Part shown: positions 33,920 to 43,439 of the stretch, piece by piece
Layout of the letters: every line of letters starts with the position of its first letter
How positions within the stretch are numbered: the first letter of the stretch is position 1
NCBI RefSeq assembly: GCF_014699035.1
Contig: NZ_JACXAA010000015.1
Location: 62,001 to 126,000 of the forward strand
DNA length: 64,000 nt
Source of the DNA: Spirosoma validum
GTDB taxonomy: Bacteria > Bacteroidota > Bacteroidia > Cytophagales > Spirosomataceae
Direction: 5' to 3'
Position numbers and translations under genes: made by a program
Notes under the pieces: model-generated
Told to the model about the DNA's origin: nothing
Seen by the model: only the letters and a program-made list of their open reading frames with translations
Database searches by the model: none

Positions 33920-36439
33920 ATGACCTGGCTTTTCAAAATGGCGTGGCGCGACAGTCGCCGGAGTCGGCAGCGGTTGCTGTTATTTATGTCCGCTATTGTG
34001 CTGGGGATTGCGGCTCTGGTCGCGATTAATTCCTTTGGCGATAACCTGGCCCGGAGCATCGATGAGCAGGCGCGCGAACTCCTAGGCGCCGATCTGACCC
34101 TCTCCTGGAATCGCCCCCCTTCCCGATCTATGCAGCAGCTGACGAAAACCATCGGCCAGGACCGGGCGTATGAAGTTTCGTTTGCGTCACTCGTCTCGAT
34201 TCCGAAAACGGGAGGAGTCCGGCTGGCGCAGGTAAAAGGTTTGCAGGGTAATTTTCCGTATTATGGTACGTGGGAGGTGCAACCGGTATCGGCCATTCAG
34301 TCGTTCCGGCAGGCTAGGGAGCGTGTAGCCCTGGTCGATGATGCTTTACTGGTTCAATTGGGTGCTCAACCCGGCGATTCGGTGAGGGTTGGTAATTTGT
34401 CGTTCCTGATTACCGGTCGAGTTATGAAAACACCTGGGCAAGCTGCCGTAGCTGCTACCGTAGCTCCGACCGTTTTTGTTCCCAACCAATTTCTGACAAA
34501 CACGGGGCTGTTGCAGCGGGGAAGTCGGGTAAACTACAAATATTACTATCAATTTGCAGCTAGTACCGATATTGAAAAGTACGTTAAGACCATCTCGGCA
34601 CGGCTAGACAAAGAAGGCATTAGCTACGACACGGTAGCTGGTCGCAAACGCCAGACCGGCCGCTCGTTTGCTGATTTAACCAAGTACATGAGCCTGGTCG
34701 CTTTCGTAGCGTTACTACTGGGTTGTGTAGGAGTTGCCAGCGCCGTACAGCTTTACGTAAAAGAAAAGGTATCATCGGTAGCTATTCTCCGAACACTCGG
34801 TGCCAGCGGTCGACAGGCGTTTCTGATCTACCTGATCCAGACGGCTCTAATGGGCTTGATTGGTGCGACCGTTGGCGCTTTGGTTGGGTCAGCTGTGCAA
34901 TTGATTCTGCCGCGCGTTTTCGGCAACTTCCTGCCGGTTACAGTGGATACGGCTTTATCGGCTCCCGCTATTCTGAGCGGTATTGGAACGGGGTTGTTAA
35001 TCTCGATTTTATTCTCGCTGTTGTCACTATTAACGATTCGAAACGTATCGCCGTTACGTGCCATTCGCTCATCCTACGAAGATGATCTCTCCGGACGTGA
35101 TCCATTACGTTGGCTGGTTTATCTGCTGGTGATTGGCTTCATCATTGGCTTTGCTTACCTGCAAACCCAAAATTTCATGTTAGCGCTTGGCTTTACGGGC
35201 GGCTTAGTCATTGCATTCGGTATTCTGACGGGTCTCGGCTTGGGGCTGATTTGGCTGGTTCGTCGTTTCTTTCCTGCTTCGTGGAGTTACGTCTGGCGAC
35301 AGAGTTTAGCCAATCTGTACCGACCCAACAACCAGACACTCATTCTCGTTACGTCGATTGGTCTCGGTGCTTTCTTAATTGCTACGTTATATCTGACGCA
35401 GGGTCTTCTGCTTGGTCGCGTTGAGCTATCAGGCAGTGGCAGCCAGCCGAATATGGTGTTGTTCGATATTCAGAATGAGCAAATTGCCGGAGTTCGATCA
35501 CTGGTGAAAGCGAAAAAACTGCCCATTTTACAAGAGGTGCCTGTCGTAACGATGCGACTGTCTGACGTTAATGGAAAATCGACGGGCATAAGTCGCAAAG
35601 ACACTACGTTTAAAACGCCGAACTGGGCCTTCACACGTGAGTACCGCGTTACGTATCGGGATTCGCTGATTTCGTCGGAGAAACTGGTTACCGGGAAGAA
35701 CGCCTATCAGGCTAACGGCGCTGTGCATATTTCCATGGAGAAAGGCTTCTTTGACCGGATGCATCTCAAACTCGGCGATACGCTTGACTTCAACGTACAG
35801 GGCGCTCCGATTCAGACAATTGTAAGCGGTACGCGCGAAGTCGACTGGAACCGAGTACAAACCAACTTTTTAGTTGTATTTCCATCGGGCGTACTGGAAC
35901 AGGCTCCGCAGTTTCACGTACTGATGACGAAGGTGCCCAACAACCAGGTTTCAGCTCAATTGCAGCGTGCGTTAGTGAGTCGTTTCCCGAACGTATCGGC
36001 CATCGACCTGGGTCTGATTCTGAAAACGATCGACGAAATTCTCGATCAGATCTCATTCGTCATTCAGTTTATGGCCTTGTTCAGTATTCTAACGGGATTG
36101 CTGGTGCTGGCCAGTTCAGTTGTAATCAGTAAATATCAGCGTCTTCGCGAAAGTGTTCTATTGCGAACGCTTGGGGCGAGCCGGGCTCAGATTTTACGGA
36201 TCACGGCGCTGGAATATGGGCTTCTGGGTTTGCTGGCCTCTCTATCGGGTATTTTATTATCTGTGATCGGAACGTGGGCGCTGGCGCAGTTTGTCTTCGA
36301 GGTAGCTTACCGGCCCAATGCAGTGCCGTTGGTTGTCGTAACGACCGTAGTAACAAGCTTGACCATTCTGATCGGACTTTTCAACAGCCGGGAAGTGCTG
36401 GTCCGTCCACCCTTAGACGTACTACGCTCTGAGGCATAA
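33920..36439 (+). CDS. ABC transporter permease, YbbP-like (two FtsX domains)
   Basis: An 839-residue inner-membrane protein. An N-terminal helix (LLLFMSAIVLGIAALVAINSFGDNLARSID) leads into a periplasmic domain, then a first FtsX block (~250-400; SVAILRTLGASGRQAFLIYLIQ), extra helices (~400-500) and a second periplasmic domain and FtsX block at the C-terminus (ESVLLRTLGASRAQILRITALEYG). The RTLGA coupling motif occurs in both blocks and should dock on the ATPase upstream. Length and ten-helix pattern fit YbbP. The pair is thought to act in lipid or lipoprotein handling in E. coli, but its substrate is not settled. Confidence 0.92.
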   Translation: MTWLFKMAWRDSRRSRQRLLLFMSAIVLGIAALVAINSFGDNLARSIDEQARELLGADLTLSWNRPPSRSMQQLTKTIGQDRAYEVSFASLVSIPKTGGVRLAQVKGLQGNFPYYGTWEVQPVSAIQSFRQARERVALVDDALLVQLGAQPGDSVRVGNLSFLITGRVMKTPGQAAVAATVAPTVFVPNQFLTNTGLLQRGSRVNYKYYYQFAASTDIEKYVKTISARLDKEGISYDTVAGRKRQTGRSFADLTKYMSLVAFVALLLGCVGVASAVQLYVKEKVSSVAILRTLGASGRQAFLIYLIQTALMGLIGATVGALVGSAVQLILPRVFGNFLPVTVDTALSAPAILSGIGTGLLISILFSLLSLLTIRNVSPLRAIRSSYEDDLSGRDPLRWLVYLLVIGFIIGFAYLQTQNFMLALGFTGGLVIAFGILTGLGLGLIWLVRRFFPASWSYVWRQSLANLYRPNNQTLILVTSIGLGAFLIATLYLTQGLLLGRVELSGSGSQPNMVLFDIQNEQIAGVRSLVKAKKLPILQEVPVVTMRLSDVNGKSTGISRKDTTFKTPNWAFTREYRVTYRDSLISSEKLVTGKNAYQANGAVHISMEKGFFDRMHLKLGDTLDFNVQGAPIQTIVSGTREVDWNRVQTNFLVVFPSGVLEQAPQFHVLMTKVPNNQVSAQLQRALVSRFPNVSAIDLGLILKTIDEILDQISFVIQFMALFSILTGLLVLASSVVISKYQRLRESVLLRTLGASRAQILRITALEYGLLGLLASLSGILLSVIGTWALAQFVFEVAYRPNAVPLVVVTTVVTSLTILIGLFNSREVLVRPPLDVLRSEA

Positions 36440-36709
36440 TGGCGTTTTTGTTACGTAGTTTGCCGTTATGTGAATCTCTCGCCAAAAGAGAAAATACGGT
36501 TTGAGAAAAACCGTAAATACTACGACCGGGGCTTATTGATAAATCTATTTCAATCGGTGCGAATGCAAGACCGACAGGTACCGGAACGACTGATACCCGT
36601 AGGAGCAACGGGCTTTCCCGGGTGAACACGCGTTTCTGATGCTCGAGTTCTACGATACTACCGTCTTTACGTAGGCTAATTCATTGGTAGAAATAATGCG
36701 CTCGACTGA
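36440..36709. other. Gap with a possible 51-codon gene remnant
   Basis: On the plus strand a GTG at 36470 opens a short frame to a TGA at 36623-36625, reading VNLSPKEKIRFEKNRKYYDR... and ending LIPVGATGFPG. It looks more protein-like than chance but I recognise no family, and it has neither a clear promoter nor a terminator. It may be a remnant of a longer gene. Nothing else is visible. Confidence 0.25.
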
Positions 36710-38680
36710 TCATCGGTTAATAACGATTCTATGTGAGCTGATTAGCCCATCTTTTTGCGTAACCCGAACCACATATACCCCCGCCGGAAATGACTGGACG
36801 TTGATCCCAGTTGGAGACCCATTATCGGCTTCATAAACAGAGACACCCTGCAAAGAGAGAATATTCACCTTTTCGATATTACCCTGTATCTGCAACGTAG
36901 TGGAAACAGGGTTAGGAAAAATGCTGACGATGGAAAAATTAACAGGAAAATCCAGATGAACATATCGAACAGAACTGTAAAAAATCCCACTATTTTTATC
37001 AGCTACTTTTAGCCGATAGTATACAGTATTTGCTTCTACGTTTGTATCAGTAAATGAGTAGTTACAGGTAATCGAGTCATTCGCTAAAATAGAGATCGGT
37101 GTGATGGTATGCCAGTTCAAACTATCCGAACTAGCTTCTACAGCAAACGAAGAAATAGCCGAACAATTAGCGCGCCAGTTTAAGACAACATCTGTTCCTG
37201 ATACTGCCGCGTTGAAACTATAAATAATTGGCTGATTACCGGCGAAATTTTCAAAATACGTATCCAGAAACGTTACCCGTTCCTGTAGCCAATTTTTAGC
37301 ATAATTAAGTTCTTCCGGGCCGTATGACAGGTAATCTCCGTTCCATAGTTTATTTTCCCGCTCATACACGCCATTGGTCATTAAAAATGTATAATTAGTT
37401 GTAATAGCTGCTGATAAACTATCTATTGAAAGAAGCGTAGGTCATAATGAAAACCAACGTTTGGCAAGCTGCGATTTAAAACTTTCGTTAGTTGATAGTA
37501 AACGATTAAATAGATTATTCGAGAGAATATCATTCGTCATGTTTCGCTGATCACCATTCCAGTAATACCCCCATGCACCATCCAGATCCCAGGGAGCAAT
37601 AAAATAGGGCGCCGTTTCATTATAACGAGCCAGAAACAGATTTTTACCCTGGTTATCTTCGGCCCGTAGAAGGTTCAAAAAGATAAAATAATCCACAAAA
37701 TTATCTTCCCTGATTTTTGCAGAAACCTGCTGACTGAACGTACTATCGGATGCGTTTACAATAAAGTCAGTAAAGTTGTGGAGAGCTGACCAGTTTGTCT
37801 GACTGGAATCAGGATAGTCTAGTTCCCAGCCTCCCCACAAGGCCGTCGGTTTAGCCGGTAGATTTGGAACACCTGCAAACAAAGTACCAGCATCCCATGA
37901 GGTGCCTTTGTAGAGTTCACCACCCGTTCCGGCGGTGGTTTGTTTCTTTAGTTTTAACTCCTTACGATCCATGTTTTCCGCAAAAAGATAAACACCCTGA
38001 TAGGCCTTATTTACGAAAATTTCTACATATCGGGTACGTATTGTTGCGTGTGCATCAGGCTCCAGATCCGCGTAATAAAGTTTATGCATCTTCAGCCATA
38101 GTTCGTGCGATACTTTGTTATTAAGACGAAGTTTTTCATTATACATCGCCAAAAGTAGCCAGGTATGATCGCTACGCATTCCCAACAGAGATTCGTCTTT
38201 AGTAGACCTACCCGTACTATCCGTCCAAAGTTGAATATGGTATGATTTTTTAGGAAATGTACTTGAATACGAGCCTCTCGTTTTAATGCCGATCGATGAA
38301 CTGAAGAGTGTTCCTACCGTATCATGGATGGTTATCGATCCACTTGTTTCTTGATCGCTTAAAGGATTTATTGCGTTTATAGTTATGATCGGTAGATGGG
38401 TAAAATAAAGTTGATACGTCGTGTCATTTCTTGTAACAGCGTATGCTTTTCCGACCTGAATGTTAGTAATTGGATTTGGCAAGGTGTATGTTTCTCCGAT
38501 AGAAATCGACGTAGTGCCCACCGGTATTTTATCGGGAATTGCATTACAGAGAATAAGACGAAGATTTTTATCGATCTGATAGTGGCCATCATCAATCGTC
38601 AACTGCGCAGTAGCAATGCTACTTTTAAAAATAATGCCAATCAACAGCACTAGTTTGAATACATGAAACAACATTTTCAT
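36710..38680 (-). pseudogene. CotH-kinase-family T9SS-secreted protein interrupted by one in-frame stop
   Basis: From the ATG at 38680 (MKMLFHVFKLVLLIGIIFKSSIATAQ, a signal peptide) the frame encodes a CotH domain: GIKTRGSYSSTFPKKSYHIQL, SLLGMRSDHTWLLLAMYNEKLRLNNK, VEIFVNKAYQGVYLFAENMDR and YFIAPWDLDGAWG. After KRWFSL a TGA at 37442-37444 stops it; the same frame then continues (PTLLSIDSLSAAITTNYTF...) through an FN3-like region to a type IX secretion C-terminal domain (SIFPNPVSTTLQIQG ... GVYVVRV...HRIVINR). A CGA-to-TGA change would explain it. Without the tail the shortened 412-residue product would not be sorted by T9SS. A sequencing error is the alternative. Confidence 0.85.
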
Positions 38681-39036
38681 GATTGGGAGCGGTGAACGTG
38701 TAGAGTTATTTCTGTTGCTTTCGTTACGAATTAACCTGGTGGCGAGCAGGCAAACCACAGCCTGAAAGTTGTGGACAGCTACCCGATTGAGACCACGCCT
38801 ACTCGTTGAAAAATAACATGTATTTTCAGGAGCGAAATACGGCTTTCACTATGTCACTGTTGCATTAATTTCTTTTAATTAATTACCTTTTAATTGAAGC
38901 TTAGCCAGGCGCTGGTTTGTCAACGAGTCGTCACTCAGCAAGCGGTAACGAACTAGTCATTGGTAGAATTTGACGGCTGAATACGTATATTGATTCCGTA
39001 AAACAGACATCAACACTACATTTTCCTCTACAACCG
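38681..39036. other. Divergent intergenic region, CotH gene / bestrophin
   Basis: This 356-bp stretch has an AT-rich core near 38870-38900 (TTAATTTCTTTTAATTAATT) but I find no gene, no long inverted repeat and no clear TAnnTTTG box in it. It presumably holds the promoters of both flanking genes. Confidence 0.5.
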
Positions 39037-39963
39037 GTGATTATCTACGAAGCAAAAGATTGGTGGGGCGCTCTCAAACATTTTCATACGAGCTTTAGTA
39101 TTCGGGTACTTTTACGACGCGTAGGCTTTGTCAGCCTCTACGGCATCCTGCTCACACTATTTGACCAGCATGTCATTGACGTTCATCTGCCTTTCGACGG
39201 TACGCTGTTCTCCCTGTTAGGTATTACGTTAAGTTTACTGCTTGTTTTCCGTACCAATACGGCTTATGATCGGTTCTGGGAAGGGCGCCGACAATGGGGC
39301 TCTTTAGTCAACTACAGTCGTAATCTGGCGGTTCTGATGGACTCATTGCTTCCCGACGAGGCTACCACCAACCGCATTTATTTCGCCCGAATGCTTTCCA
39401 ACTTTGCGCTGGCGCTCAAAGGGCATTTGCGTACTGGTGTTGATTTTGCTGAGCTGGAAGATCCCGGCGATGGCGAGCTTGAGACCTTACCGCAATACAC
39501 GCATGTTCCCAGCCGGATTGCCGCATTGTTGTTACGTCGAATGCAGGAATTACGTCAGGATCGGCTCATCAACGATACCGATCTGATTAGTTTTCGGCTC
39601 TATCATCAGAATTTACTCGACATAACCGGCGCTTGTGAACGTATCAAAAAAACACCGATTCCGTTTTCGTATAGCTTCTTTATCAAGCTATTCATTACGT
39701 TATATGTGCTGTTGATCCCCTTCGTGCTCGTTCAAACGTACGGGTACTTTGCCATAGTTGCTATTACGTTAGCAGCTTATGCGCTGATCGGCATTGAAAT
39801 GATTGGCGACGAAATTGAAGAACCGTTCGGTTTGGATTGCAACGACTTGCCGCTAAACCAGATTGCCCAAACCATCCGCCGAAACATGCACGAAATTCTG
39901 GGCGTACCCCCTTCCGTAACGGTCGCTCTTAAGCAGGAAACTGACTATATAAAAGTGAATTAG
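39037..39963 (+). CDS. Bestrophin-family anion channel
   Basis: A 308-residue membrane protein (UPF0187/bestrophin). The start (GTG at 39037) gives MIIYEAKDWWGALKHFHTSFSIRVLLRRVG; then paired helices, the FRTNTAYDRFWEGRRQWGSLVNYSRNLA block typical of bacterial bestrophins, and the late motif IGIEMIGDEIEEPFGLDCNDLPL. Homologues form pentameric chloride-selective or, in some bacteria, cation-selective channels in the inner membrane. Stand-alone gene; the downstream 337-bp gap contains several inverted repeats. Confidence 0.94.
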   Translation: MIIYEAKDWWGALKHFHTSFSIRVLLRRVGFVSLYGILLTLFDQHVIDVHLPFDGTLFSLLGITLSLLLVFRTNTAYDRFWEGRRQWGSLVNYSRNLAVLMDSLLPDEATTNRIYFARMLSNFALALKGHLRTGVDFAELEDPGDGELETLPQYTHVPSRIAALLLRRMQELRQDRLINDTDLISFRLYHQNLLDITGACERIKKTPIPFSYSFFIKLFITLYVLLIPFVLVQTYGYFAIVAITLAAYALIGIEMIGDEIEEPFGLDCNDLPLNQIAQTIRRNMHEILGVPPSVTVALKQETDYIKVN

Positions 39964-40015
39964 CAGAGGGCGTGGGGATTCTAGCGTGCTGTCAGGTGCT
40001 CACACCTGACCTGTT

Positions 40016-40122
40016 AGGTTTCTCAAAACCGAACGACACAAGGTTTCAACGGTAGTGATATTTCGCATCCCTACAGACGTTCGGTTTTGAGAAACCTCAC
40101 GCGTCGGTTATAAGTAACCGAC
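40016..40122. repeat. Nested inverted repeats in the bestrophin / padR gap
   Basis: The gap 39964-40300 holds no gene. A perfect 20-bp pair, 40016-40035 with 40078-40097 (AGGTTTCTCAAAACCGAACG and its complement), is followed by a second hairpin GTCGGTTA-taag-TAACCGAC at 40103-40122. Just before them lies TCAGGTG-ctca-CACCTGA (39992-40009). A G-rich stretch at 39963-39977 (GCAGAGGGCGTGGGG) resembles one arm of the C-rich repeats at 43 and 45 kb. The rest of the gap carries the padR promoter region. Confidence 0.7.
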
Positions 40123-40248
40123 ATCACATCCAGATCTTTTGTCCCTCTGCTCCCTGTCCACTTCGGGACGAATACTGTCCGCTTATGGACATCTTCGCTA
40201 TCTGAATCCATCGTAAATAGGGTTTTACGCTCGTCTACGGTGGATTTT

Positions 40249-40256
40249 TATTTTTG
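40249..40256 (+). promoter_or_regulatory. Candidate -7 box for the padR operon
   Basis: TATTTTTG fits TAnnTTTG and lies 44 bp upstream of the padR ATG. A PadR protein commonly represses its own promoter, so this is the region to look for its operator. Confidence 0.4.
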
Positions 40257-40300
40257 GCAGTTGATTTGTACGATAAAATAGAGACTAATGAGTTAAGGGT

Positions 40301-40639
40301 ATGCGTCGAACGTATTTAGGTGAGTTTGAAGAGATCGTTTTGCTGATGGTAGCCATCCTGAACGGGGAAGCCTACGGCGTTACGGTATCGCAGGAAATTG
40401 AGCAGCATACAGGTCGTTTGGTCACGTTCGGGACCGTGCACAATACGCTTATCCGCCTGGAAGAAAAGGGCTTTGTTACATCCGATCTGGGTGGAGCAAC
40501 GGCCGAACGGGGCGGCCGCCGGAAACGATTGTTCTCCGTTACGGCGCTCGGTAGTCGGGCCTTACAGGACATTCAGCAGGTACGCAGTCAGCTTTGGCAA
40601 CTGATGCCGCCAAACGCTCTAAAAGTTAGTGGCATATGA
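40301..40639 (+). CDS. PadR family transcriptional regulator
   Basis: A 112-residue winged-helix protein with PadR order: EEIVLLMVAILNGEAYGVTVSQEIEQHTG, VTFGTVHNTLIRLEEKGFVTSDLG, and the wing GGRRKRLFSVTALGSRALQ. It has the short C-terminus of the subgroup 2 members that precede MacB-type permease genes in Bacteroidota. Its stop overlaps the permease start by 4 bp (ATGA), so the two are translationally coupled and it most likely controls the permease in response to a small effector. Confidence 0.93.
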   Translation: MRRTYLGEFEEIVLLMVAILNGEAYGVTVSQEIEQHTGRLVTFGTVHNTLIRLEEKGFVTSDLGGATAERGGRRKRLFSVTALGSRALQDIQQVRSQLWQLMPPNALKVSGI

Positions 40640-43326
40640 ATCCAGCAAAACAGAACAATCCCAACCATGCGGATAAGCAGCCCCCTCGTTGGGCTGAACG
40701 ACTGCTGGCCTGGCTGCATCCTGCCGAAACGCTCGAAGAAGTGCAGGGCGATCTGGACGAGCTATATACGTACTGGTACAAACGAGCCGGCGAACCGCAG
40801 GCCAGTCTTCGGTACGTCCTGAATGTGGTATCCGTGTTGCCACCGTTCGTGCTACATCGTCAATCTCAAAAAAATCAATACCCACAACCCTCATCATTCC
40901 ATCCATCTATGCTACGTAATTATCTAAAAATCGCTATCCGCACGCTTTGGCGTAGTAAAGGTTATGCGGCTATCAATGTGGTTGGCCTTTCGGTGGCTTT
41001 CTGCGTTTGTACGTTTCTGTTTCTGATGGTTTACCGTCAGCTTACGTTTGATTCCTTTCATCAGGACGGCGACCGTATTTTTCAGGTTTATCGATTCCTG
41101 AACGAACCGGAAAAAGCTGATCGATCAGGTAGCATGCCCATGCCGCTCACGCCCGCCTTGAAAGCAGACTATCCGGAGATAGCAGCCGCTACGAGACTTT
41201 TAACGGGTGGCAGTCTGATTGAATACAAGGGCAAGTATGTCGATAAAAATATTAGCTATACGGATGCTGATTTTCTGCAAGTTTTTTCGTTTCCGATGCT
41301 CAAAGGAAATCGGACTATGGCGCTTCGTGACTTAAGCAACCTGGTTATCAGCGAGAGCACGGCCAAAGCCGTTTTTGGAAACGAAGACCCTATTGGAAAA
41401 GCATTGCTATTGGGGAACGAAGGAAGTCAAAAACAATACATTGTTTCTGGCGTAGTAGCCGATGCGCCCGATAATTCGTCTGTTCGCTACGACGTAATAG
41501 CCCGAATTGAGAATACCCCGACGTATCGGAACTCTAGAGATCAGTGGGATGCTTTCTCCCATAACGTTTATGTGAAAGTAGCGCCCAACGTCGATCAGGC
41601 GACGCTTGAAAACAGGCTAAAGCCATTCGCCCAAACGTATTTGTCGGGCGATCTGGAGAAACTGAAGAAACAGGGAGCCAAGCCCGACGAACGGGGTGAT
41701 TTAGTGGCCATACGTTTGCAGAAACTCGCGAATGTTCATTTTGATCGGGACATATCCGGTTCAGGCGCTCCCATCGCCGTTGTGTATGCCTTGTTGGGGA
41801 TTGCCTTCTTTATTCTGCTGATTGCCTGCATTAACTTCATCAACCTGAGTATTGCCCGCTCGTTTACCCGCGCCCGCGAAGTGGGTGTACGGAAGTCGCT
41901 GGGCGCATTGAAAAAGCAGTTGTTTGTACAGATTTGGAGTGAATCCGCGCTGATCTGTCTGGTTGGCTTCCTGATCGGTTCGTTGATGGCCTACTTGTTG
42001 ATTCCGGTCTTTAACGCGCAATTCAACGCAAAAATCAGTCTGGCTTCGCTGCTTCGACCGGGTGTTATTGGTGGTATACTGGCTATGTTTTTACTCGTTA
42101 CATTGGCAGCGGGCGGTTACCCTTCCTGGCAGATGGCAAAGTTCAACGCGGTGGACGTGTTGAAAGGAAAAATCACCATGAAACGACCAGGCTTTCTACG
42201 TAACTCGCTAATTGTTACGCAGTTTACCATATCCTGTCTGTTAACCTGTTGTACCATTTTTGCCCTTCAGCAAGTTGGTTACCTACGTAGCAGACCGCTG
42301 GGCTTCGAGAAAGAGCAAGTCATCAGTATTCCCGTCGGGAATAAATACAGCGGTCGACAGTTAATCCAACGCTTGCGCAACAAACTCACAAATGACCCCA
42401 CCGTACTAGGTATTTCGGGCAGCGGTGTTAATCTGGGACGCGGGAAAGATGGTAGTACGTCACGGTCTATGCTTGGGTTTACGTACAAAGAAAAGGAAAT
42501 CTCAACCGACTGGTTGCTGGTTGATTACGACTACCTCAAAACGCTCAACATCCAGCTTCTGGCGGGCCGTGAATTCAATCCCGCTTACCCTGCCGACTCG
42601 CTGGATCGGGTAATCATCACGGAAAGTATGGCCAGACAGATTGGTGAAAAGAACCCGGTTGGTAAATTTTTCCAGACTGATACGGCAGGTACGAAGTATC
42701 AGATCATCGGCTTGATTCCCGATTATCATCTGTATTCGTTGCAGCAGGAGAAAAAACCAATCACCATGCACCTGTCACATTCCGAGCCTATTAGCTATAT
42801 TTTTGTTCGGGTTACTCCGCAAAGTCTGAATACGTCGATGGGAAAACTGAGGGGTATATGGGGCGAAATAGCGCCGGGTGCTGAATTTACCGGTTCGTTT
42901 CTGGACGAAAATATCGATGCGTGGTATCGGAATGAAGATTCGATGGCACAGGTTTTCAGCTTTGCTTCGGGTATTGCGATTCTGCTGTCCTGTCTGGGTT
43001 TGTTTGCGGTAGCATTGATGGCTATCGAACAACGTACCAAAGAGATCGGTGTTCGGAAAGTGCTGGGAGCCAGTATTCCCGGCATTGTTCTCCTGCTCTC
43101 CCGCGACTTCGTTAAACTGGTACTCATCGCGCTGGCGATTGCTACACCCTTGACTTGGTTTCTGATGAATCAATGGCTGGCGGAATATCCGTACCGGATC
43201 GATATAAGCATCTGGGTTTTCGTACTGGTCGGTGGCGCTGCCGTCCTGATTGCCTTGGCAACAGTAAGTTTCCACAGCATTAAAGCCGCGCTGGTGAATC
43301 CCGTAAAATCGTTACGTAGTGAGTAA
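40636..43326 (+). CDS. MacB-type ABC transporter permease with N-terminal prefix domain
   Basis: An 896-residue protein. Residues ~1-85 are a soluble permease-prefix region (PPRWAERLLAWLHPAETLEEVQGDLDELYTYWYKRAG). Then come two MacB-like periplasmic domains and FtsX blocks: TM at ~95-125 (AINVVGLSVAFCVCTFLFLMVY), FtsX ~375-500 (FTRAREVGVRKSLGALKKQLFVQI) and a second at ~770-890 (IEQRTKEIGVRKVLGASIPGIVLLLS). No ATPase gene is adjacent, so it must recruit one from elsewhere or act without. Coupled to padR upstream. Such PadR-permease pairs are common and multiplied in this group; substrates are unknown. Confidence 0.93.
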   Translation: MNPAKQNNPNHADKQPPRWAERLLAWLHPAETLEEVQGDLDELYTYWYKRAGEPQASLRYVLNVVSVLPPFVLHRQSQKNQYPQPSSFHPSMLRNYLKIAIRTLWRSKGYAAINVVGLSVAFCVCTFLFLMVYRQLTFDSFHQDGDRIFQVYRFLNEPEKADRSGSMPMPLTPALKADYPEIAAATRLLTGGSLIEYKGKYVDKNISYTDADFLQVFSFPMLKGNRTMALRDLSNLVISESTAKAVFGNEDPIGKALLLGNEGSQKQYIVSGVVADAPDNSSVRYDVIARIENTPTYRNSRDQWDAFSHNVYVKVAPNVDQATLENRLKPFAQTYLSGDLEKLKKQGAKPDERGDLVAIRLQKLANVHFDRDISGSGAPIAVVYALLGIAFFILLIACINFINLSIARSFTRAREVGVRKSLGALKKQLFVQIWSESALICLVGFLIGSLMAYLLIPVFNAQFNAKISLASLLRPGVIGGILAMFLLVTLAAGGYPSWQMAKFNAVDVLKGKITMKRPGFLRNSLIVTQFTISCLLTCCTIFALQQVGYLRSRPLGFEKEQVISIPVGNKYSGRQLIQRLRNKLTNDPTVLGISGSGVNLGRGKDGSTSRSMLGFTYKEKEISTDWLLVDYDYLKTLNIQLLAGREFNPAYPADSLDRVIITESMARQIGEKNPVGKFFQTDTAGTKYQIIGLIPDYHLYSLQQEKKPITMHLSHSEPISYIFVRVTPQSLNTSMGKLRGIWGEIAPGAEFTGSFLDENIDAWYRNEDSMAQVFSFASGIAILLSCLGLFAVALMAIEQRTKEIGVRKVLGASIPGIVLLLSRDFVKLVLIALAIATPLTWFLMNQWLAEYPYRIDISIWVFVLVGGAAVLIALATVSFHSIKAALVNPVKSLRSE

Positions 43327-43397
43327 TAGAGGGCATAGGGGTTGGGGCCTAGGATAAAACGGGCTTCATTCCTATGCCCTTACCCCTATGCCCTCTA
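43327..43397. repeat. C/G-rich inverted repeat after the permease gene
   Basis: Arms AGAGGGCATAGGGG and CCCCTATGCCCTCT with imperfect inner extensions form a long hairpin starting at the base after the stop codon. It shares its arm sequence with the element at 45209-45282 and with the tamL leader region. Confidence 0.8.
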
Positions 43398-43409
43398 CCA
43401 AAAATTTCC

Positions 43410-43428
43410 TACATTTGATTTTCGCAAA
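43410..43428 (+). promoter_or_regulatory. araC-type gene promoter box overlapped by operator
   Basis: TACATTTG (43410-43417) fits the -7 consensus TAnnTTTG, 22 bp before the ATG. It overlaps TTTGATTTTCGCAAA (43414-43428), which matches 14 of 15 bases of a site upstream of the SDR gene. Binding here would block the promoter, so autorepression by the regulator is likely. Confidence 0.65.
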
Positions 43429-43439
43429 TCAGAGCAGGT

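Noticed and set aside
36381-36629. 82-codon minus-strand frame after the ybbP-like gene
   Set aside because: It starts in the gap and runs into the end of the permease gene in antisense, with no family signal.
37442-37444. TGA in the CotH gene as selenocysteine
   Set aside because: The position is not catalytic in the family, the expected residue is Arg, and no SECIS-like hairpin is evident just downstream.
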